64,000 bases of DNA from Oikopleura dioica (Eukaryota; Chordata; Appendicularia; Copelata; Oikopleuridae). Shown here piece by piece: positions 56,718 to 64,000 of this stretch. Below the pieces are notes generated by a model, which saw only the letters and a program-made list of their open reading frames with translations, ran no database searches and was not told where the DNA came from. The first letter of the stretch is position 1. Each line of letters starts with the position of its first letter. Position numbers and translations under genes: made by a program. The stretch covers positions 194,501 to 258,500 of the forward strand of contig OU015568.1 of the NCBI GenBank assembly GCA_907165135.1, in the 5' to 3' direction.

Positions 56718-58092
56718 TTACTGACAGATCATGCTGTCAATTTGTCTCTTCATCGGTTCATCTAGCCAAGGGCACCGGTTGAAAGAACTGCATTTCTTGT
56801 TGTTGCACTCGGCCCAGTCAAACTGCCCATTCTGCATTTTTACGCACGTGAGCTGGATTTTTTTCGACTGAAAAAGAATTTTAATCGCTCATGAAATTTT
56901 TGAATATCTTGAAAAGATAAGTATATTTTAAAAACTTACTGCTTTTCTCCATTTTTTGTAAGTCTTGATCTTCTGAGGACAGGAGTATTGAACTTGCGAC
57001 CTCGCCTTGAATCCCTGAAAAGACCAGTCCTCAAACGACATCCAGCTTCCTTCCCCGCTTTCTCGGATCATCCAATTTCCATTCAGCTCGCTCAAGTCGC
57101 GAAAAATGTCCGGACAGCCCTCAATTTCCCCTTCCACGCAAATGAAGTTCTTTTCCCCCTCCATGTCTCCATAGGACCAGAACCCATTCGGATTCATAAA
57201 CGGCCGCGTCTTAATCGGCTGGAAGTTTTCAAACGACATCATCACGTGATCATTGATCGAGAAACCCAGCCATGTTGAGCCAAGAGAATTGATGAATTCG
57301 TTCTCTTCCGGAGTTTTTGGCCAGGGTAGGGATCCGCCTAGAATGGGCTCAGAAACCTGATGAAAAAAAGATAAGAAATTTTAAAAATTTGAGCTTTGCT
57401 GACTGAATCAGGAAGAAAATTGACTCAGCTTTCCGAGCCCAGCCTAAAAATCGACATGTTTTTCGCGCATTTTTGTAACTCAAAGGTGTCGAAGAAACTG
57501 CGACTCGGCGGCCTGCGACTTCTGTCCATTCAAGATCTGGAAAGCTTACTTCTGGCAAATCAGTCGGGGGCCCTTCTGTATGATCGGGCTCCTGGGAAGA
57601 AGAGTTGTCTTCGTCGCAGGCTGAAAAATCTTCTTCTCCATCAAGAGAGTTGACGGAAGGGCAGAACCAGACATCAACATCCAGTTCGTCGGAATCGGCC
57701 AGAGCTTCGAAGTTGAAAGTGTAGGGGTCGCCGGAGATCATGTTTTGACCGGGAGTGATGTTGACGATTTTTGAAGTGGAGTCGCTGAAATCGTCGACGG
57801 CGAAATATTGAGTGAAGCTCTAAAAATTCGTTTACTCAATCTCATTCAATGTCAGTTTTAAAGAAGGCTATTTGAATAAAGCTTACCTCTATGTCTTCGC
57901 CAAATTTGAGGACGAATTTGAAATCGTCAATTTGCTCGTTACCGATTGGCGTATCAACATGAAAGTAGAACTTGGTAAAACTCTCATCTTCGTGGCTGTT
58001 TCCAGGTCTCACTTCTCCGAAGCCATCTTCGCCGATTTTTGACAGGGACAGGCGAAAGCGGCCGCGAAAAGGGAAGACTTCGAAAGCTTCAT
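56718..58092 (-). pseudogene. Secreted C-type-lectin-like/CCP-like gene, arm 2 copy with frame break
   Basis: Same exon structure as 36828-38210. Exon 1 has five A at cctgtcaaaaatcgg where arm 1 has six, so the frame is lost after the signal region. Later exons are open and similar (MISGDPYTFNFEALADSDEL; MMSFENFQPIKTRPFMNPNG; ending TAA at 56718). Substitutions between arms are scattered, including several amino-acid changes in the lectin region. Confidence 0.75.
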
Positions 58093-58456
58093 GTTTTTGG
58101 CTCTCGTTTTTTGGATTTGAACTTAGTTTGATAATTGTCGGATTTGCAGCTCGGTTTTAAAGGAAACATTTTACGATTCTTTCCATATGTTGACTATTCA
58201 ACTTGAGTCGCGCTCAATAATTTTCGACGCTGTCAGGAGGTGATTAGCGCATAAAAACGTACGCAGAAGCGGATGTATAATAACGAGTTATCATTATTAC
58301 CAAAGGTGGAACGTGTCGTAAGCAGACCGTAAATGGTGATTCCTGTCGAAAAATTGATGAGCTAGTTGAAGTTTTTTGATGATTTGATTGATGAGTCCTA
58401 AATTTCAAAGTTTTCATTGTCGATAGAAGGTTCCGATTTCTAGTCTTGACAACCTG

Positions 58457-59532
58457 TGAGGGAAACCTGAGTCAGGCTTAAAATGACTTTAAAAAAAGTG
58501 GACGCAAATATAATGGGTCGGTATTAAAGTTTGTCTGAAATAATACCCAAGTTTTCTACTCAGGTATCCAAACCCAGGGAGAACTTTCCATTAAAGATGG
58601 AAATGTTGCCTTAAAAAATAAAATTTAAAACAAAAAATTTGTTATCCACTGTCGTCATTAAAAAAAAAACCGTGGAAGAAAATAGCCAGATTGCCATCAG
58701 AGGAAGACGAGAAAACAAATGAGAAGGCTTTTTTCATTGTTAATTATTTAGCCGGGAAAAGATCAAGTACGAGAAGAAATATTTAAGTTATTTGTGAATA
58801 TGTAACATGCAGCATGTTACATGCTGTGTGTTTCATGCGCTGATTCTTCGAATAAAGAATATTCCTCCTTCCAGCTGATAAATTGACTATTTGAGAATAA
58901 AACTGAAATTTTTTATCTTTTTTTTTATTTCACATATCCAGACAAAATGCCATACTCGTCTTCTGGTTCAAGTGTTTCTGTCAGCATATCGTTCATTTGG
59001 GTCAGTTTTGTTTTCCGATTTATTTGCTATTTTCGAAGGAATCCATTTATTTTCGACAAAAAATCGTCAGAATTCATGGTCGAAACCGAGAATTTCGCTC
59101 GAAAAAGCTGACCCTGCCAAAAAGAAGTCGTTTGCTTGCCCTTTTGATATTTCGATCAAATTCTCTTTTCTGGCCATCTTGCTCGTCGAAAAACTTGCGG
59201 AAGAAAAAACCATCGTAGAAGGCAAAAATCGTTGAAAATAACTGAAAAATCAAGAGCTTCATTTTGATAAAGGTTCGAATTCGCGGCTTGTTGGATGATT
59301 TAGCTGTATTGCTTCTGTATTAATAATGAAATCAGTCCAGTTGTCAGTTCAATTAAAATAGATAATGCTTCAATTTTGCGCTTTTGATCGAAAACCGAAA
59401 ACTGTCAAATTTGATCAGAAATCGGCCGAAAAGGTCAAATAATCTGTAGCTCCATTTTAGTGAGAAAAAACGCTGCTGTCAAAATTTAAGAATTCAAAAA
59501 CCAAGATTCGAATTAAGAGAGATTTTCACAAA
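58457..59532. other. Intergenic; possible 54-aa ORF at 58947-59111
   Basis: A plus-strand frame 58947-59111 (MPYSSSGSSVSVSISFIWVS then a hydrophobic run) follows a pyrimidine-AG by five bases, like other starts here, but has no further support. Near 58800-58835 a small hairpin reads tgtaacatgcagcatgttaca. Confidence 0.3.
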
Positions 59533-60837
59533 ATGCATTTTTCAATTTTTCTTCCGCTCGTAGCAGCAAACGATCGATGTAAATATATTTCTTCTATTTG
59601 GATTATATTTATTTCTATTTTGACTATTTGTAAAAATTAACCCCGTTAGCCTTCTCCTAAATCAGATTTTTAAGTACTGATTTTGAACCAATGGGTCACC
59701 TCGAATCCAGCCATTTCCTTCTCTTGGGACGAAAATAACACTGAGGATTTTACCCGAGTCTCGAATTTTGAATTTCATCAGTTTAAGGGTTGCAAATTTC
59801 CAAGGCTCAGCTGGCTTAGTCGCCGGCTTAGCTAAGAAAGAAGGGCGAAGCTCTGCTTAGCTGAAATATTTTTCTGAATAAGCTTTTTCATCTATGCTCA
59901 ACTTCGAAAGCCTCTTGAATAATTTGCAATTCTGATCAGACTTACAAGCTGAAACTTGGCTGCTCCGGCGTCATTGGCGAGAAAATGTACATCATTGGCG
60001 CTGAAGGCATCGCTGGTGGCTTGCCCGACATTGTCTACGAAGTCGCTGATTGCGGCGTCAAGGAAACGGACATCAAAGTGAGAATCAAAAAACTCGTTTT
60101 TCCTTGATTTCGAAAATTTTTTCAAGCTGCCGTGGTACATGAGCGCTCATTCCTGCACCGTTATCGATGACGTCATGCACATTTGCGGGAGTCAGATGGA
60201 TTTGCACACGAAAGACTGCACTACTTTTGATGGAACTTCTTTCGGCAAGAAAACCTCCGTTAGTTTTCTTTCTTTTAAACTTTAAGGAGCTTCATTTTGA
60301 TTTTCAGACTCGAAATGAGCATTCTTGGGGAGCAATGGCCGCATTCAACGGTCAACCAGTCGTTCTTGGCGGCCTTGTTTATCAAGCTAAGGATACCGCC
60401 TCGGTGGAGACTTTCAACGGTTCAAAATGGTCAGCTTTGCCGGATATGCCTTCGGAAAAGCGAGTCTTTGACGCGATCGGGCTCGGAAACAAGCTGTGTA
60501 CTTTCGGTGGATACATGGCTGCGACTGGAGAGGCTTCGGACGAGATCACCTGTTTTGATGGTTCTTCCTGGTCGAATGGTAAAAATCGCCTTTGAAATCG
60601 AAAAGCTTAATTTTTCTAGTTGGAAACCTCTTTGCTCCTCGATATGGCGCGCGGGTGATCCAGTACACGAGTCAAGAACTGCTCCTTATCGGCGGAACTG
60701 CGGGTGGAACTAACAGTGTCATGCCTTTTGAGAAAATCGACATCGACACTTTTGAGAGCAAAGTTTCGACCAACACGCTTGTTAGCTACGTCGACTGGCC
60801 CGAAACATTTGTTGTTTCGAAAGAGTTCTGTAGCTGA
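59533..60837 (+). CDS. Secreted kelch-repeat protein
   Basis: Six exons join in frame to 305 residues: 59533-59578, 59675-59787, 59940-60077, 60127-60258, 60308-60578 and 60620-60837. MHFSIFLPLVAA suits a signal peptide. Kelch-type blades follow: GVIGEKMYIIGAEGIAGG, YMSAHSCTVIDDVMHICG, HSWGAMAAFNGQPVVLGG, EKRVFDAIGLGNKLCTFGGY, APRYGARVIQYTSQELLLIG; FNGSKWSALPDMPSEKR shows the usual W-x-LP inter-blade spacing. All introns are GT-AG except intron 2 (59788-59939), which is GG-AG and coincides with a hAT MITE. Likely an extracellular propeller-type binding protein; ligand unknown. Related fragments lie at 1-254 and near 41 kb. Confidence 0.75.
59785..59934. mobile_element. hAT MITE coinciding with kelch intron 2
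   Basis: Ends AAGGGTTGCAAATTT and the complement of GAATAATTTGCAATTCTG match the CAGA(A/G)TTGCAAATT end of 52225-52701. Flanks ATCAGTTT (59777-59784) and ATCAGACT (59935-59942) are a 6-of-8 target duplication. The interior has the same ctcagctgg/cttagctga-type repeats. Removing the element with one flank gives ...EFH-QTYKLKL... in frame. Confidence 0.75.
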
Positions 60838-62011
60838 AACAAAGTTTGTTATAAATTATGATTAATATAATAAATGAGAATGAATCTTCGCAGAAAAAAA
60901 TGCTTCAAAATTGTGATCTTGTGGTCGAGTGTTCGTTTATCGAAAATGAAAAAAAGCTTCTTGCATAATATCTTTTGAGCAGAAGATCGAGGAGTTAACC
61001 GCGGTCTGCTGAGAGCTATTTTTGAAGGTGTGGATTTATGTCCTTTCAAGTTATGACTTCACTTACAATGTCATTCGCACTTTTTACTTGTCCAGCCGCG
61101 ACTGATCTAAATAATGCAATAAGCAGAGCTCGTGATCATCGGTCACTCAAACTTGGAAAAATATGACAGTTTCACAGAAATATTTCTCAAGAATTCTTTT
61201 CAGAATTTTGTTTCTTTAAAATTTCCAAAAATTATTAAAATCATCAGATGGGAGGAATTCTTGTCATTCTAGAGTTTATCTCAAGTTCCTGTCGAACTCA
61301 ACCATATTTGTCTGCGACTTTCGGGTCGTATCCGTTGTTAGTCGAGATGTTCTCTTGTTAACTAGGGCGTCAACTCATCATTTGATAATTCTCTGTTAAT
61401 ATCTTAAAAATATATTCGCCTAGTAGAAAAATCTCATATGGTGTCTATTTCTGAAAAATTTCTGGAATTTAAAATTTTATTTCTTTTTAGCGTCGAAGTA
61501 TCCTGCTTAATTTTCGAGAGAGCAATTCTGAACAGCATATGACGAAGTCGCTTTGCGGATTCGTTTTTGAGAAAGCTTTAATTAAACAACATCCTTGTAG
61601 ATTCAAAAATTAAGCGTCAGTAGTTGAGCCATCAAATGGAGCATGCACAATTGATAATCGCGTGTCGCCTGTCAAGTTATTTTCCTGACTAGTGTCATCC
61701 CCTTGCGGCATGTGCCTGAGTCATATTGGAAGCGCTCGAGGCGCACTAGGGCGCCTTTCTTCTATTTAAAAGGCGCTGGTGAAAGCTCGAAATCCTCAAA
61801 TCGAAAAAATTGATAAAAACTCGAGACACAAAAAAGTTGACTGGTTGTCTGAGAGAAAAGGCTTTTGACGATTAGACAGAAAACAAAAAAGGCTGAAGAC
61901 GAATCCTCAGGGCAAAACGAGTCGTTCGATCTTTTCCGCTGAAGCAAGAAACTCTGGAATAGAAACTTGAATCTTAAAATATTGAGAAAAAGAAAGACAA
62001 AATAAGACAAA
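60838..62011. other. Intergenic, no gene seen
   Basis: AATAAA near 60870 may end the kelch transcript. The rest, to the start of the small basic-peptide gene, shows no supported ORF; ORFs at 61762-62010 (minus) overlap the next gene's leader and have no motif. Confidence 0.4.
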
Positions 62012-62529
62012 ATGGGCCGAGTTCATGGATTTTCAGAAGAGGTAAAAATTGATGAATAAGGAAAAAAACCTAAGCAACTTTTAAACTTTGAATTTTTAAC
62101 AAAAAATTGAGTCCTAGCGCTACTTTTCTCATTTTTTTAATATAAAGTATTTGCGCTTTTTTTGTAGCTCCGTCATTATGATCCAATAAAGCCGCGCGCG
62201 GTTCTTTTTAGAATGATTTATTTGCGGCTTTTCTAAGTTTGGTAGAAAAAAGGATTGAAAAGCCGCGCGCGGCTTTCAACCACAATTATTTCATCATTTC
62301 TGCGCATTATTCGTCAGTTATTGAAATCCATTTTCAGGACTACCACAAAATGCGAAAACAAAGCATAAAAATGGACCGTCAAAAATTCAACGAAAACCAC
62401 CTGATAGACCAAGTGCCTCGCAAAAACCCGCCGTCCGAGTCCGCCCTGTCTGACAAAAACGCTCCTTCAAAACAACCTTTTGCGAAACGTCTTGGACAGC
62501 GAATCGGGAAGATATTTGGAAAGCACTGA
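62012..62529 (+). CDS. Small basic protein with amphipathic C-terminus (73 aa)
   Basis: Exon 62012-62041 (MGRVHGFSEE) joins exon 62338-62529 in frame across a 296-bp GT-AG intron. The peptide is rich in Lys/Arg/Asn/Gln (KMRKQSIKMDRQKFNENHL; VPRKNPPSESALSDK) and ends AKRLGQRIGKIFGKH, which would form a cationic amphipathic helix. No signal peptide is evident. No known family. The intron contains two copies of a GC palindrome (gccgcgcgcgg near 62191 and 62262). Confidence 0.5.
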
Positions 62530-63252
62530 GAATTTGTCTCTTTTCCGCTGCGCTTCTTTTAGCTTTTTGCTCTTTTAGAATTTTACAAATTTTTTGCTTG
62601 CTGCCTGATATTTATCTGACGGAGGAATTAATAAACTTGCCAAAATTAAAATAATTCTTTGAAAATGAGTATTTCTATTCAAAATATTGAGTTACGGACT
62701 AAGGGTGTCAACAATGATTTTGGGTACTTTTTGCGACTTAGGTTTGTTAGCCCAGATATAGCCCAACCTAGCTAGGTTCATTGTCAAATAAATTTGAATA
62801 AGCAGAATATGAATTATGCAACACGAAATAATAGCACTCCAAAAACGGCAAGTTCAGCCAAGTCGATTATTGAAGTTCAATAGCTTTTTCTTCCGCGGAT
62901 TTCAGTGCTCCGGAGGTCGCGAATAATTCCGCGGAAACAGTAAAAGCGCTCGATTTTCTTTCAACTCGAAATCGCCAAATAAAGATGGTTAGACAGAAAA
63001 CCACATCTATATATTGAATTCATTTGAATAAATAAGCCAGGAGCTTGAGAATGAAGCTCAGTCAAAACAAGAATCGAAAAATACAAACATATATTATATG
63101 TGTTCATAATCCTTCTTTTCGTTTTCAAATTAATATGCTGCGAGATTTTTTTTCGCGTAATTGAAATTAATCTTTTCGCTATTACGGGTTATTTTTCAAC
63201 AAGCTTAGTTTTTTTTATTTATTTTGAATTCAGATCTAAAATTGTCAGCGAT
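62530..63252. other. Intergenic with one lone MITE-like end
   Basis: At 62699 the sequence taagggtgtcaacaatgatt resembles the end of the element at 42048, but no partner end is visible nearby, so it may be a fragment. AATAAA-type signals lie near 62628. No gene seen. Confidence 0.4.
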
Positions 63253-63885
63253 TTAGTGACCCATGATGGTGGAAGAATCGGCAAACTTCTTCATGAGTTT
63301 GAAGTCAAAGACCATGTCGTACTGGCAAATGTAGTCGCCGTAGGAGAAGTTGCTGCAGGGATGGTTGGGGCCTTCGTAGTCCATGGCGATTCGCTGGGTG
63401 ACAGAGGAGCCGAACGCCAAGAGGTTGTAGTTGCGGCAGCTGGTCGAGGTGCACGCGTCGAAGGTCAAGCCCTTGATGTACAGGTCGTCGCCGCTGCGGT
63501 AGTCGATGATGAGCTGGTCCTTGGTGTAGTCGAACTCGGGCAACCAGATCGAGTAAGTGGTGTCTCGGTTGGGCGGGGTCAACTGCCCGACCTTGGTGTA
63601 GACGCAGTTGTTGATGTTGCAGTTGCTGCCGTAGTAGATCATGATTGGATCGTCGGAGCCGTCGTAGAGGGAACCTCCAGTCGTAAGCTTCAACTGAGAG
63701 CTGGCCTTGATGCTGGGAAGCTGAGGAGGAGAAGATCGCTTGATGACTCGTCCTCGGAGGAGGGAGTAGTGGGGCTTGAACTTCTTGGTGTAGAGATCAA
63801 AGGTGGCGTCCATGAAGCACTGGTAGCCTCGGGGGTAGCTGGAGTTGCAGGGCTTGGCTCGGGAATCGTAGTCAAAGACGAAGTA
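63253..63885 (-). CDS. Unrecognised Cys-containing protein, 3' exon (partial)
   Basis: The exon starts after a cttttctttcag acceptor at 63886 and runs 210 codons to a stop at 63253. It is rich in Tyr, Asp and Ser with paired cysteines (NCNINNCVYTKVGQLTPP; DACTSTSCRNYNLLAFGSSV; HPCSNFSYGDYICQYDMVFD), as in extracellular beta-rich proteins, and may have a dibasic site near RVIKRSS. In an appendicularian a house-matrix protein would be one option, but I recognise no family. Upstream exons lie beyond or near the right edge. The long plus-strand ORF over it is a shadow. Confidence 0.6.
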   Translation of the reverse strand, partial: YFVFDYDSRAKPCNSSYPRGYQCFMDATFDLYTKKFKPHYSLLRGRVIKRSSPPQLPSIKASSQLKLTTGGSLYDGSDDPIMIYYGSNCNINNCVYTKVGQLTPPNRDTTYSIWLPEFDYTKDQLIIDYRSGDDLYIKGLTFDACTSTSCRNYNLLAFGSSVTQRIAMDYEGPNHPCSNFSYGDYICQYDMVFDFKLMKKFADSSTIMGH

Positions 63886-64000
63886 CTGAAAGAAAAGGAT
63901 AAAATAAGGTCTCTTAGAGGTATTCTACTCGAAAATCAGGGATTAATTTGCTTTTCAAATATGAGCCAATCAAGGGGCACTTTTTAAAGAAACAGCGCCA
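63886..64000. other. Intron or upstream sequence of the right-edge gene
   Basis: Follows the acceptor on the minus strand; no further exon is recognisable in the remaining 115 bases. Confidence 0.4.

Larger units (their letters stand above)
55035..58456 (-). repeat. Inverted duplication, right arm
   Basis: Reverse-orientation copy of 36463-40160, without the TA MITE of arm 1 and with small indels (for example an extra gatatcatattt-like block near 55310). It holds damaged copies of the lipase and lectin-like genes. Confidence 0.85.

Noticed and set aside
63100..63987. 295-codon plus-strand ORF rich in Val/Ala/Gly
   Set aside because: It is the antisense shadow of the minus-strand exon 63885-63253, which has a splice acceptor and normal composition; the plus frame is low-complexity.

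Overview
This is animal nuclear DNA, most likely from an appendicularian tunicate such as Oikopleura. That is an inference. It rests on metazoan genes (BRCA2, ALKBH4, ANKRD13, a RhoGAP, a multicopper oxidase, a C-type lectin), introns mostly of 40-120 bp, several start codons sitting 0-5 bases after a pyrimidine-rich AG (as expected for spliced-leader trans-splicing), and at least seven introns that only keep the frame if they begin GA or GG and end AG. No rRNA, tRNA, CRISPR array, or reverse transcriptase was recognised.

Layout. 0-4 kb: end of a kelch-like gene (minus), an ANKRD13-like gene and an unrecognised gene (plus). 4-12.5 kb: a tandem duplication of a coiled-coil gene plus its downstream partner region; the first unit carries a hAT-like MITE that the second lacks. 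14.7-21.4 kb: a small C2HC zinc-finger gene, then a decayed P4-ATPase (flippase) split by a 2.4-kb insert carrying opposite-strand ORFs and bounded by a direct repeat of about 48 bp. 22.5-36 kb: a run of plus-strand genes including ALKBH4, BRCA2, a C2H2 zinc-finger gene and a damaged RhoGAP gene. 36.5-40.1 kb and 55.0-58.5 kb: two arms of a large inverted duplication, each with a secreted C-type-lectin/CCP-like gene and a convergent class-3 lipase gene. Between the arms lie a possible actinoporin-like ORF group, a membrane-anchored multicopper oxidase and a 5.6-kb gene-poor nest of foldback elements. 59.5-64 kb: a secreted kelch gene, a small basic-peptide gene and an unrecognised Cys-containing protein running off the right edge.

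The main theme is short non-autonomous DNA transposons (MITEs) acting on genes. I delimited eleven by terminal inverted repeats plus target-site duplications (8 bp or TA). One sits in BRCA2 where removing it restores one continuous frame, and where a GT-AG intron inside it would also keep the frame. One coincides with a GG-AG intron of the kelch gene. One breaks the RhoGAP tail. Two have an empty site in the duplicated copy elsewhere in this window.

Caution: several reading-frame breaks fall at mononucleotide runs where one base more or less would restore a conserved motif, so some apparent pseudogenes may be base-calling errors. Exon joins below were worked out by eye.
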